From a virus, in IMG/VR virus record IMGVR_UViG_3300031977_001295, positions 1 through 64,000 of that record: a stretch of 64,000 bases of DNA. One strand, written 5' to 3'. This document shows positions 1-7,198 of this stretch, one piece after another. Numbering within the stretch: position 1 is the first letter of the stretch; every line of letters begins with the position of its first letter. The position numbers and the translations under genes were made by a program. Below the pieces are notes generated by a model, which had not been told where the DNA came from, made no database searches, and worked only from the letters and a program-made list of their open reading frames with translations.

Positions 1-353
1 TTTTCGTATGCCTTGACATCATCAAAAAGTTCAGTACATATTGCCCGATAAGGTCCAGTAAATGCATTGAGTTTATCTTCTAATGTTCCAGGCAAGTATC
101 CCACTTCTCGTGTGGGGACAACGCTGCGAATGATTTGAACTTTATCGTAAGGCGTGGATTTATCCATCACCTCTTCTAGTGCGAGATACAATGCAAGAAA
201 AGTTTTACCTGTTCCAGCTGTACCCGTGAGTGCAAGATGGTCTCCATCTCTCCAAGATAAGAAGGCCTCTCTCTGTTTGTCGGTGATTGGGTCTACGGTA
301 ATTAGATTATCCAATCGAATATTCATTTGTTCCGTTTGTTTGTTTTGTTTCAT
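1..353 (-). CDS. phoH: PhoH-like P-loop ATPase, N-terminal part (cut by window edge)
   Basis: The gene starts at 353 and runs off the left edge; 117 codons are visible. The Walker A motif GTAGTGKT is at about residues 43-50, followed by the PhoH family stretches IIRSVVPTREVGYLPG and LEDKLNAF. PhoH proteins are RNA-helicase-like ATPases common in marine T4-like phages; their role in infection is not settled. The start overlaps the stop of the upstream 77-codon gene as ATGA, so both are probably translated in a coupled way. Confidence 0.93.
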   Translation of the reverse strand, partial: MKQNKQTEQMNIRLDNLITVDPITDKQREAFLSWRDGDHLALTGTAGTGKTFLALYLALEEVMDKSTPYDKVQIIRSVVPTREVGYLPGTLEDKLNAFTGPYRAICTELFDDVKAYE

Positions 354-583
354 ACTTTAATGGTATTGTTTTTACCGGAACCCTGTTTAATGGCTTTCAG
401 GTGGTCTTTCCATCCATCTGATGTTTTGGATAAAGACGAGGTTGTTGTGCGAACAATTTTCATTGCTTCAAGATGCACTTGTTCCCATTCACCTGATTCA
501 ACTAGTTTTTCTTTTTCAGAGATTTTCAAAAACATTTCTTTGATTTCTCCGGTCTTCACATTTTTCATATCGTATGTAGGCAT
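350..583 (-). CDS. Small conserved phage protein, FmdB-like N-terminus
   Basis: A 77-residue protein beginning MPTYDMKNVKTGEIKEMFLK. The start resembles the FmdB-type short proteins seen in T4-like marine phages (MPTY followed by a beta-hairpin), but the zinc-binding cysteines of true FmdB proteins are absent. It lies directly upstream of phoH and overlaps it by the ATGA junction. Function unknown. Confidence 0.8.
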   Translation of the reverse strand: MPTYDMKNVKTGEIKEMFLKISEKEKLVESGEWEQVHLEAMKIVRTTTSSLSKTSDGWKDHLKAIKQGSGKNNTIKV

Positions 584-598
584 AATAAATTCCTAATA

Positions 599-618
599 GG
601 CACCCCGTTAGAGGTGCC
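599..618 (-). terminator. Hairpin, possible weak terminator or processing site
   Basis: The arms GGCACC (599-604) and GGTGCC (613-618) form a 6-bp stem in the gap between two minus-strand genes. On the minus strand it is followed by an A/T-rich stretch but no clean T run, so termination would be partial at best. The same GGCACC core is used in the convincing terminators at 9689 and 63381. Confidence 0.4.
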
Positions 619-631
619 CGTTAGATTAGGA

Positions 632-790
632 TCACCCCCTTATAACTTGTTGTATAGCGGCATCTAAGAATGCTTGTTTTTTCTGCATTCTATATGCTGC
701 CTCCGATTTCCCCTTTTTATTTAACTTATGGATATAATGTCCAAGTTCTCTAGAATCTTTTTTAAGTCTTTCAATTTGATTTGCTACCAT
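632..790 (-). CDS. Small basic protein, unknown function
   Basis: A 52-residue ORF, lysine/arginine rich (MVANQIERLKKDSRELGHYI...), predicted mostly helical. It sits in the run of minus-strand genes between a DUF6433-like gene and the FmdB-like gene. No family recognised. Confidence 0.6.
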   Translation of the reverse strand: MVANQIERLKKDSRELGHYIHKLNKKGKSEAAYRMQKKQAFLDAAIQQVIRG

Positions 791-825
791 AGGCAAACTC
801 CTGTTCTAGTTAATGGGAATCATAA

Positions 826-1263
826 TCAAGTCGGGATTAAATCTGGGTAGGCCTCCTTAACTAATTTTTCTGTTAATCCTTTCACAGGTGGTTTTTTGTT
901 TATCATAGATACTAGTACTCTAGCATCTTCTGGGTGGACTGATTCACAAATTTCAATGAACATTCTCTCTCTTTTAATTGAATTCAAGTTTTCACTTTCA
1001 CGTAAACCTTTTACGAAATACTTGAATTTCATATGTTGTTTGAGTAAAGTAGAGGGATATGATTCTTCTTTATTTGGAGTGTAAGGTACATCTCCAGCTG
1101 GAAGATTCCATTGAATATTAGGATCAAAGGTGCCTTGCAGAACATCTCTTACAGGCATGATGTTGTTTTCTTGTAGAACGTTGATTTTGTCCTTTCGTGT
1201 TTTAGCAGAAGATACTTTATTCAGTATCTCAAACACTTCCAATTTTTTCATACTGATTGCCAT
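826..1263 (-). CDS. DUF6433-like conserved T4-type phage protein
   Basis: A 145-residue protein with the pattern KTRKDKINVLQ, then VLQGTFDPNIQWNLP and PYTPNKEE, which I recognise as the DUF6433 family widespread in T4-like marine phages; no function is known. A strong early promoter (TTGACA, 17 bp, TATAAT at 1293-1321) lies upstream. Its leader carries the 25-nt sequence that recurs at 58139. An alternative start is Met5, but the AGGGA at the end of the leader favours 1263. Confidence 0.85.
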   Translation of the reverse strand: MAISMKKLEVFEILNKVSSAKTRKDKINVLQENNIMPVRDVLQGTFDPNIQWNLPAGDVPYTPNKEESYPSTLLKQHMKFKYFVKGLRESENLNSIKRERMFIEICESVHPEDARVLVSMINKKPPVKGLTEKLVKEAYPDLIPT

Positions 1264-1266
1264 ATA

Positions 1267-1291
1267 ATATTATCCCTGGCGTGTTAAGCTT
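1267..1291 (-). repeat. 25-nt repeat, copy 1 (leader of early promoter)
   Basis: On the minus strand this reads AAGCTTAACACGCCAG then GGATAATAT. It is identical over 25 nt to 58139-58163 on the plus strand. Both copies start one base after the -10 box of a sigma70-type promoter. Confidence 0.9.
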
Positions 1292-1292
1292 C

Positions 1293-1321
1293 ATTATACA
1301 CATCATAAACGTGCTTGTCAA
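1293..1321 (-). promoter_or_regulatory. Consensus sigma70 early promoter
   Basis: The minus strand has TTGACA (1316-1321), a 17-bp spacer and TATAAT (1293-1298), a perfect match to the bacterial housekeeping consensus. It would drive the 826-1263 gene and those downstream through phoH. Confidence 0.85.
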
Positions 1322-1322
1322 G

Positions 1323-1988
1323 TTATTTAGATTTTTCTTTTGCAATCCATTTTTTAGCAACGGGTTTGGTCGGTTCTTGTTCAGTAAACTTTTTAGCCCA
1401 CTTATAACCTTGTTGAGTTCCTGCTTTCCAATTCGCACCATCACTATTATCTAGGACGATGAAATTTCTACCAAAGTGCCCTTGGAATTTACCGATGTTG
1501 TTCTGTACTGCCTGCCACATCTTTGAGACTTCATCATCAGGAAGGGACCTAGCACGCGCCCTGTTGCGTGCCAAGGCGGTTTCTTTATCGGTGTTGACGA
1601 ATATCATTGCGGTGTCATAACCAAGACGTTGCAACTCCACAGACTGTTTCTTAATCTTGTCGTAGTCTCTACCAGTACCATCAATGACGATACCCAAACG
1701 ACCTTTAAGGTAGAGCTCTTGTTTTTTACCAGTGAGAGTTTTTGCCCGGCCACGCATTTCTTGACCTTTGACAGAGAAGATGTTTTCGGGATTCATTTCC
1801 ATACCCGCCTTCTTCATAGCATTCTCGAAGGCATCGTCGGAGTTCACTACACGCATACCTAATGCCGTGAGTGCGGTCTGACCGACGATAAAAGATTTGC
1901 CCGAACCAGGCCCACCTGCGAGGAAGATTGCTTTGAAGATTGCGGGGTCATTGACCCCTTCTGAAATAAACTGTTTAAATTTTAACAT
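1323..1988 (-). CDS. P-loop kinase (zeta-toxin/polynucleotide-kinase type) with capsid-targeting N-terminus
   Basis: A 221-residue protein. Residues 1-10, MLKFKQFISE, resemble the T4 capsid-targeting peptide and end in ISE before G, a prohead-protease-like site. Then comes FLAGGPGSGKS (Walker A, about 23-33), a probable second kinase motif VIDGTGRDYDK and a C-terminal arginine-rich lid (ARNRARARS). This fits zeta-toxin or polynucleotide-kinase-like folds; the substrate is unknown. I infer it may be packaged in the head. It overlaps the GIY-YIG gene upstream by a few bases. Confidence 0.75.
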   Translation of the reverse strand: MLKFKQFISEGVNDPAIFKAIFLAGGPGSGKSFIVGQTALTALGMRVVNSDDAFENAMKKAGMEMNPENIFSVKGQEMRGRAKTLTGKKQELYLKGRLGIVIDGTGRDYDKIKKQSVELQRLGYDTAMIFVNTDKETALARNRARARSLPDDEVSKMWQAVQNNIGKFQGHFGRNFIVLDNSDGANWKAGTQQGYKWAKKFTEQEPTKPVAKKWIAKEKSK

Positions 1989-2398
1989 CTGCTTAAGTGA
2001 TTAGAATGTATTTTACAACCAATGAAACTATTGTAATACTTATCATCCAATAGAACGTCATTTTCAAACTGTAACTTAGCTTCATAATATGAACAGTCGC
2101 CTTTGGTCTTACATAATTTCAATATTACTCTATTATATATACTTTCCCCGTTCTGGATAACACGTTCTTTTAAAACTTCGTTTGACCCAAAGTATGTGCG
2201 CCAATCACTCTCTACGAGGGTTCTCTTGCGTCTCTTACGGGTTTTTGTTACGGGGAGTATCTTTGGCTTCCAAAAAAACTTTTTACCGATATACTTCATA
2301 CCAGTAGTTTTTTCTTCAATACAATAAACAAACCCAACGAGAGAACGCAAATCCTCTTCGCTGGGTTCATATATTTTGTCTTCATAATACCAAGTCAT
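1982..2398 (-). CDS. SegE-like GIY-YIG domain protein, putative endonuclease
   Basis: A 138-residue protein with the GIY-YIG signature in the form GFVYCIEE...GMKYIGKKFF near residues 22-41, then a basic insert (TKTRKRRKRT) and YFGSNEVLKERV. This matches the SegE-type GIY-YIG group of T4-like phages, which are homing or DNA-degrading nucleases. There is no intron next to it, so it is probably a free-standing nuclease. The activity is inferred from the fold signature only. Confidence 0.75.
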   Translation of the reverse strand: MTWYYEDKIYEPSEEDLRSLVGFVYCIEEKTTGMKYIGKKFFWKPKILPVTKTRKRRKRTLVESDWRTYFGSNEVLKERVIQNGESIYNRVILKLCKTKGDCSYYEAKLQFENDVLLDDKYYNSFIGCKIHSNHLSRC

Positions 2399-2410
2399 GG
2401 TATTATATAG

Positions 2411-2551
2411 TCAGTCAGCTATTGTCCACTCTTCGTTGACATCTTCGCCACACATTGGACAATTGCAGGGGAGTTCATCTTCACCATATACGACAAGATG
2501 ACATACACATTCACAAGAAGGACATTCTAATGTGTAATTATACTCATCCAT
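2411..2551 (-). CDS. 46-aa zinc-ribbon protein
   Basis: A short protein with paired cysteines: CPSCEC near the start and CNCPMC further on, a typical zinc-ribbon arrangement. Its start shares one base with the stop of the ribonucleotide reductase gene (TAATG), indicating translational coupling to that enzyme. Function unknown. Confidence 0.7.
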   Translation of the reverse strand: MDEYNYTLECPSCECVCHLVVYGEDELPCNCPMCGEDVNEEWTIAD

Positions 2552-4476
2552 TATGCTATCTCGCAGAATCCTGAAGCGCAAGCTAGTTCTTGGCTACCCA
2601 CTGTCATATCGGACGCCTCATATTCTGCAAGTTTGTTCCAGTCCACATCCTTGGGCATTTGTGCGAGCAACTCCTTGTAACCCGCTTCATCAGTATCTTG
2701 ATACGGTGCTTGTGCATACGTGTGGTCAGAGAACGGTAAGAACGATACACCACTCATAAAATCAAAGTGATTGTACACCCATGCACCCACGTCTAACCAT
2801 TCGTGCTCTTTCACTGAGACGGTGATAGAAGGCTTGTGTTCGCACCAGTGTATCTGATAGGTCAACCACATCTCTAACTGTTCGATAGCGGTCATGTCGG
2901 TACGAAAGACCGCACCCTTGTCTACCTTGATAGGAAAAGAAAATACAGATGTGTGAGATGGATTCATTTGGTCATCTTCTACAGGAAATCCGGCATCAAC
3001 CATCATCTGCGTCAACGGGTCTTTCTTGTCTCCACGTACTGTACGAATGTAGTAAGGGTTGTGACGTGCGTGAATACCTGAGGCTGCATCAACCAATTGA
3101 GATACCGTACCTGATGGTTTAACACAAGTGATTGCGACTGACTGATTAATACCTAATAACTTAGACATATGTGCATTAGTCTCAACTGCAATCTGCTTGA
3201 GTTTTTCAAGGTTGTCAGCAAGGTCTTTTTTACCTTTCTTGCCATTGGTTAACGGGTTGTCCATAATACCTGTCATAGAAACACCCAACAGGCGTTCCTC
3301 CTCACAGTTCTTTTTCCAAGATGATGAAACATACTTGAAGTTAACCAAACTACTCTGGAAAGTCCCCAGAATCGTCGCCAGACGGGTTTTCTCTGCGAGG
3401 TCTTCCCAAGTGTCACTTGGACGTACTACAACCTCTGAGAGGTTACAGAATTCACGTGAACGCAGAATAATCTCTGAACAAGGGTTTGTACCAAACTCAT
3501 GGTCCCCAATTTCCCTTCGGCCTGATGCGGCTGCCATCATGTTAGCAGATGCACGATTGAAGATACCTCGTTCACCAGATTTGGAATCGTAGAGTGCTTT
3601 CCACTCATCCATAAAGATACCGATATCGGGTTTCTCAGTGTAACAGGCAGAGTTGTTTGCAAGAGCACGATGTCCAAAATCATTCCACCATTGTCCAGCT
3701 TTCGCATGACGCATACGGTCATCAGAAAGGTTTGACAACGAGATTAACGCAGAACGGCGTACACCACCCACCACAACAATCTCTGCAATCTTACAGACGA
3801 TATCATGACACTCAACGGAGTTAAGTTTACGACCAGCAGCGTTCTTAAATGTAGACACACAAAACTCAAACAACTGATTGAGAGGTTCGGGACCAGATGC
3901 ACGCCCACCAAAAGTCTTGAGAGGTGCACCAGCGGGACGTACTTTACTCAGGTCCCACATTGGGACTTGACCAGCATATAATAAACCAATCAATTCTTTC
4001 AAGGCTTTCGCCCAACCCAATTTAGAGTCAGCTACAATAATCGTTGTGTCTGTACTATGAAACTCCTCTGCAACTACAGGTAGTTGTGATACGTATTGAC
4101 GTTCTACAGAAAAACCTACACCAGTACCATTCATTAGCACATAAAGAATTTCATCGAAGGCGTGTGGTTTATCTACCGCAATGTAAGAACAGTTGTACCC
4201 AGCAATATTTTCTCGTTTCAATGCTTCACCGGCGGTCATAAGACAACGCATTGACGGCATTATTTTTTGCGATAATACCGCTTCTTCAAGTTCATTACGA
4301 AGGTTGTTTGTTAGTTTATAATCACAAGTTTCTTCTAGATGTTCAGTAAAAAAGTCAAAGTATCTAGAAATAGTTTCTTCCCACGTTTCTCGTCTCCCTT
4401 TCTCAGGTAACCATCGTGAGTATCTGGAAAGGTGGATAAATTCTTGGTAACTCGTGGGTAAGTAATTACTGGGCAT
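2551..4476 (-). CDS. nrdJ: Adenosylcobalamin-dependent (class II) ribonucleoside-triphosphate reductase
   Basis: A 641-residue enzyme making dNTPs from NTPs with a B12-derived radical. Visible are an active-site cysteine in AGYNCSYI (about C96), the FGGRASGPEPL loop, the radical/disulfide region NPCSEIILRSREFCNLSE, and the C-terminal redox pair CASGFC. No NrdB partner is present, as expected for the monomeric class II type. I place the start at 4476 because AGGAGG lies 9 nt before that ATG; the ATG at 4494 would itself overlap that Shine-Dalgarno. Most T4-like phages carry class I NrdAB, so this is a notable replacement. Confidence 0.93.
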   Translation of the reverse strand: MPSNYLPTSYQEFIHLSRYSRWLPEKGRRETWEETISRYFDFFTEHLEETCDYKLTNNLRNELEEAVLSQKIMPSMRCLMTAGEALKRENIAGYNCSYIAVDKPHAFDEILYVLMNGTGVGFSVERQYVSQLPVVAEEFHSTDTTIIVADSKLGWAKALKELIGLLYAGQVPMWDLSKVRPAGAPLKTFGGRASGPEPLNQLFEFCVSTFKNAAGRKLNSVECHDIVCKIAEIVVVGGVRRSALISLSNLSDDRMRHAKAGQWWNDFGHRALANNSACYTEKPDIGIFMDEWKALYDSKSGERGIFNRASANMMAAASGRREIGDHEFGTNPCSEIILRSREFCNLSEVVVRPSDTWEDLAEKTRLATILGTFQSSLVNFKYVSSSWKKNCEEERLLGVSMTGIMDNPLTNGKKGKKDLADNLEKLKQIAVETNAHMSKLLGINQSVAITCVKPSGTVSQLVDAASGIHARHNPYYIRTVRGDKKDPLTQMMVDAGFPVEDDQMNPSHTSVFSFPIKVDKGAVFRTDMTAIEQLEMWLTYQIHWCEHKPSITVSVKEHEWLDVGAWVYNHFDFMSGVSFLPFSDHTYAQAPYQDTDEAGYKELLAQMPKDVDWNKLAEYEASDMTVGSQELACASGFCEIA

Positions 4477-4525
4477 AAGAATGCGCCTCCTCATTCGTCA
4501 AGGGGTTATTGTTATCGGTGGAAAT

Positions 4526-4554
4526 ATTATATAGTATTATTCGTTGTTTGACAA
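4526..4554 (-). promoter_or_regulatory. Sigma70-type early promoter of the reductase gene
   Basis: Minus strand TTGTCA (4549-4554), 17 bp, TATAAT (4526-4531), about 50 bp upstream of the reductase start. Confidence 0.75.
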
Positions 4555-4558
4555 CCAG

Positions 4559-4711
4559 TCAATCAATTAATTCTATCATAATTTTAATCAAACCCGCACA
4601 GACTGCAACAACTGTCAACCATGTTATGTCGGGATTTGCTTGAGCGAAATCAATGATGAAACTTAAAACTTCACCGATGAAATCAATTAGAAGTTTGACT
4701 GTTTGGCTCAT
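4559..4711 (-). CDS. 50-aa single-pass membrane protein
   Basis: Encodes MSQTVKLLIDFIGEVLSFII... with a hydrophobic C-terminal segment (TWLTVVAVCAGLIKIMI). It overlaps the end of the lipoprotein gene 4683-5135 and lies just after the spanin-like genes, so a role in the envelope or lysis is possible but not shown. Confidence 0.6.
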   Translation of the reverse strand: MSQTVKLLIDFIGEVLSFIIDFAQANPDITWLTVVAVCAGLIKIMIELID

Positions 4712-5135
4712 TGTTTTCTAACCAATCTTCGGCAGTAGTACCTTCTGATTCGGTTGTCGCTTCACGATAGTAAATGATGAGTTCTTTCTGTTGCCTCACA
4801 TAACGGCGAACTTCTTGGAAGTTCTCTGCCATTTTCTCATAGCCATCGGGTGTCAAAGCAAACACCACGAAATTGCCGTCAAGAATCTTCTCAACTTCTT
4901 TCTTCTTCTCTTCATAGTTCTCTTCAGTGATGACGAAGAAGTTTACGTTAAGAAGGTCAATCTCCTGTGGTAACGGCGGTTGATAGATTCGCAGAGGAAC
5001 CTTCTCCGTCACTGTTATAATTTGGGGTTCTGGTGGAATAATTTCTGGTTCTGGTCCCCACTCAAGGCGAGGCATCCAAGAACATCCCGCTGTTAAAGCG
5101 AGCGAGAGATAGATGATCGGTTTACACATGTACAT
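4683..5135 (-). CDS. Predicted outer-membrane lipoprotein, conserved in marine T4-like phages
   Basis: A 150-residue protein with a lipoprotein signal (YLSLALTAGC, lipobox cysteine at about residue 18). A proline-rich linker and the conserved stretches VPLRIYQPPLPQEI, FALTPDGYEKMAENFQEVRRYV and ELIIYYREA follow. I recall similar proteins in cyanophages. It directly follows and overlaps the spanin-like genes. Met3 is an alternative start. Function unknown; an envelope role at lysis is an inference. Confidence 0.75.
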   Translation of the reverse strand: MYMCKPIIYLSLALTAGCSWMPRLEWGPEPEIIPPEPQIITVTEKVPLRIYQPPLPQEIDLLNVNFFVITEENYEEKKKEVEKILDGNFVVFALTPDGYEKMAENFQEVRRYVRQQKELIIYYREATTESEGTTAEDWLENNEPNSQTSN

Positions 5136-5278
5136 AATTTTTTACTTCCCCACTGTTCACATACCATGACCTGTCTTCCGCATGGTGAATTATATTTAAC
5201 TGGTCCCACTGCCTTCAGCATCTGACACCCCTGTAGGGTCAGGAGTATCATCAGCATCCATAAGTTCTTTCGTATCAT
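5093..5278 (-). CDS. o-spanin-like (Rz1-type) small lipoprotein
   Basis: A 61-residue protein with a signal peptide and lipobox LTLQGC (cysteine at about 18), leaving a mature chain of about 44 residues with four more cysteines. Its first 28 codons overlap the end of the coiled-coil gene 5196-5654 in another frame, the architecture of Rz/Rz1 spanin pairs that fuse inner and outer membranes at the last step of lysis. The assignment rests on architecture, not on sequence identity. Confidence 0.6.
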   Translation of the reverse strand: MIRKNLWMLMILLTLQGCQMLKAVGPVKYNSPCGRQVMVCEQWGSKKLCTCVNRSSISRSL

Positions 5279-5654
5279 TTTCTAGGTCTCGAAAGACTTG
5301 TTCTGTTTTAGCGTTCATGCGTTTTTCAATCATCCCTGGCTTCGCACGAGCAAGTCTCGTTAAGTTGTGATCTTTAAAGATCTTCATAGCATTATCTTTC
5401 TCTCGCTGTAACTCATTATTCCTTGCGGTGAGTGCAGACATTGCCGCCTCTGATTTCTTTGCATTTGCTTCCGCTGCAGCAAGTGACGCTTGTGCAGTTT
5501 CCACTGCTTTTTCCATCTGCACCTGATTCTCTTTCAAGGTGCGGTTGTTTGCCTCTAGTTGTGCTTTCGCTGCCTCTAGATTAGAAACAGTCACTTGGTG
5601 ATAAGCAAATCCTCCACCAAGAACAATAACAAATAATAATATGATGTATGGCAT
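5196..5654 (-). CDS. i-spanin-like inner-membrane coiled-coil protein
   Basis: A 152-residue protein with one N-terminal membrane segment (IILLFVIVLGGGFAYHQV) followed by a long alanine/glutamate-rich coiled coil (about 25-100) and an acidic tail. An Rz-type spanin would sit in the inner membrane with the coiled coil in the periplasm. The downstream lipoprotein gene starts inside its 3' end, which supports the pairing. Confidence 0.65.
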   Translation of the reverse strand: MPYIILLFVIVLGGGFAYHQVTVSNLEAAKAQLEANNRTLKENQVQMEKAVETAQASLAAAEANAKKSEAAMSALTARNNELQREKDNAMKIFKDHNLTRLARAKPGMIEKRMNAKTEQVFRDLENDTKELMDADDTPDPTGVSDAEGSGTS

Positions 5655-5818
5655 TATTTTACAACTCTTTTTCTTTTCCCTGCTACTTCTATATATCCAC
5701 GAGTTAATACTTTATATTTTTTCTTCTTCTTTCGAGGGCCGGGTGGGTCATCAGGTGGAAGTCCAGCAATACCAGAACTTGTTGTCATTGTTTCTGTGAA
5801 TTGTTTAAATGTCTTCAC
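5654..5818 (-). CDS. Small basic protein with capsid-targeting-like N-terminus (GTG start)
   Basis: A GTG start overlapping the upstream stop as GTGA gives a 54-residue protein that begins MKTFKQFTET. It continues with a proline-rich turn and a very basic segment (GPRKKKKKYKVLTRGY). The N-terminus is like the T4 internal-protein signal MKTYQEFIAE. The basic body would suit DNA binding in the head. An internal ATG at residue 11 is an alternative start that would lose the signal. Confidence 0.6.
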   Translation of the reverse strand: MKTFKQFTETMTTSSGIAGLPPDDPPGPRKKKKKYKVLTRGYIEVAGKRKRVVK

Positions 5819-6402
5819 TTGTAGATTTCTCCCAAGGTAAAATGAATTTTTTGTCCGGTGTTGATGTGAATTCCCTGATAAACATTGATACCAAAAACGT
5901 CCCCAACTGGAAAACAGTTATCCTCAACTTTTACTTTATCTTTCGCAATTACAATGTCATCTAAGGTTTCAGAAATTAATTTTTCGTTCTTGACTCGATA
6001 AATGCCTGGTGAAATCTGATTATCATTTAAAAGATACCATCCATGTTGTTCTTCCAACATATCTAAAATATCAATGCCACTTTCTTTGGTAATTTTTTCT
6101 AAATTTTTATCAGATACACCAAAATGTTCTTTAAGTAAAAAAAGTGCAGCCGCGTAAGTACCTATTCTAGATGACCCGCCTGGAATCTTTTCTAATAATC
6201 GTTTGATGTTGTAGACTAATCGATGAAAGGTTGTGTATGCGCCACGTTCTTCTGAAGTGTTTAGTCCCTTTGATTTGATACGTTTACCTTTCGCATCAAT
6301 AAGACCCAATTTAAAGGCGTCAGTATCTTCCCACTTCGTAACCAGTAGTTTTAAAAAACGAAAAGTGTAAACCAAGTCACCTGCTTTTGTGAGTAATGAC
6401 AC
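5815..6402 (-). CDS. Conserved hypothetical protein of marine T4-like phages
   Basis: A 195-residue protein with the stretch VYTFRFLKLLVTKWEDTDAF and YTTFHRLVYNIKRLLEKIPG, which I have seen in cyanophage and pelagiphage genomes without a function. No signal peptide or membrane segment. It is linked by ATGA/GTGA overlaps to both neighbours. Confidence 0.8.
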   Translation of the reverse strand: MSLLTKAGDLVYTFRFLKLLVTKWEDTDAFKLGLIDAKGKRIKSKGLNTSEERGAYTTFHRLVYNIKRLLEKIPGGSSRIGTYAAALFLLKEHFGVSDKNLEKITKESGIDILDMLEEQHGWYLLNDNQISPGIYRVKNEKLISETLDDIVIAKDKVKVEDNCFPVGDVFGINVYQGIHINTGQKIHFTLGEIYK

Positions 6403-6773
6403 TATATGTTCCTTAATGATTCAACAACATTCTCGTCCATACGGACACCTATGTATTTATCATTTTCAATTACTTTCAGAAATATTAAAAATGGTTTTAT
6501 TACAGGCCAGTGCCGATTAATATCCATTTTGTACTCAAGCATCTTTAATCCAGCAGGAACACTGAAAACATTGAATATGACAATTAAATGATTGAGAATC
6601 AGTCGTTCAGATAACTTACCACCTTCAACATAACGGTTGATTAATCTTTTAACGTATTTAAAACGTTTTAAGTCTTCGTGGAATTCATCTGCATCGATGC
6701 AAGTGGGGTTATAATAATGCCTAGCAGCAAAGATAGGAAATACATCTTCACTCAGTGTTTCGAATAGTTTCAT
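6402..6773 (-). CDS. Conserved hypothetical protein of T4-like phages
   Basis: A 123-residue, mostly helical protein (MKLFETLSEDVFPIFAARHY, FKYVKRLINRYVEGGKL, ERLILNHLIVIFNVF). The family recurs in T4-like marine phages with unknown role. The start overlaps the stop of the QueF-like gene. Confidence 0.8.
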   Translation of the reverse strand: MKLFETLSEDVFPIFAARHYYNPTCIDADEFHEDLKRFKYVKRLINRYVEGGKLSERLILNHLIVIFNVFSVPAGLKMLEYKMDINRHWPVIKPFLIFLKVIENDKYIGVRMDENVVESLRNI

Positions 6774-7198
6774 TTATGATGCTGCCAAAGTTTATCGGAA
6801 CCGCCCAGATGACCCCAATCAGAATCAGCGGTCATCTTACTACTTATTCCTCCTCTCGGAGCAAACTCAATCTCTATACGCAATCGTTCTGGTGTGTACA
6901 TCGCATAAAGTTGTTGATACATTACATCAATACATCGTTCATAACTTACAATGATATCACGATACTGATAGATGTATTCTTTTAACGATTTGAGTTCAAT
7001 GGTCTTTTTGTCGCCATAAAACCAAATGGTGATGTTCCCAAAATCTGGTTGACCTTTGACTCCCAGAAAAGTAAATTCTGGAATAGAAATTCTTTGTTCA
7101 TACCCTTTACTTGGATTGGGAAGTGCCTTGAGCAACGAACCCGTAATTTCGCCCCAAAGTTTATTCTGTGCTTTGTTTGAGTTTGGTTGTGTCTTCAT
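6770..7198 (-). CDS. QueF-like (7-cyano-7-deazaguanine reductase fold) protein lacking the catalytic cysteine
   Basis: A 142-residue tunnelling-fold protein. It keeps the QueF landmarks GQPDFG (49-54, with the catalytic Asp52), TIELKSLKEYI (67-77), a glutamate at 87 and the FAPRGGIS strand (112-119). In QueF a cysteine sits a few residues before GQPDF and forms a thioimide with preQ0; here the matching position is Leu45, so the standard reductase reaction looks impossible. It may bind 7-deazaguanines or pterins, or do other chemistry. It is coupled to iscU upstream (38-nt overlap). Confidence 0.8.
   Translation of the reverse strand: MKTQPNSNKAQNKLWGEITGSLLKALPNPSKGYEQRISIPEFTFLGVKGQPDFGNITIWFYGDKKTIELKSLKEYIYQYRDIIVSYERCIDVMYQQLYAMYTPERLRIEIEFAPRGGISSKMTADSDWGHLGGSDKLWQHHK

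Noticed and set aside
3197-3592. 131-codon plus-strand open frame inside the ribonucleotide reductase gene
   Set aside because: Antisense to conserved reductase motifs; composition is that of a complementary strand.
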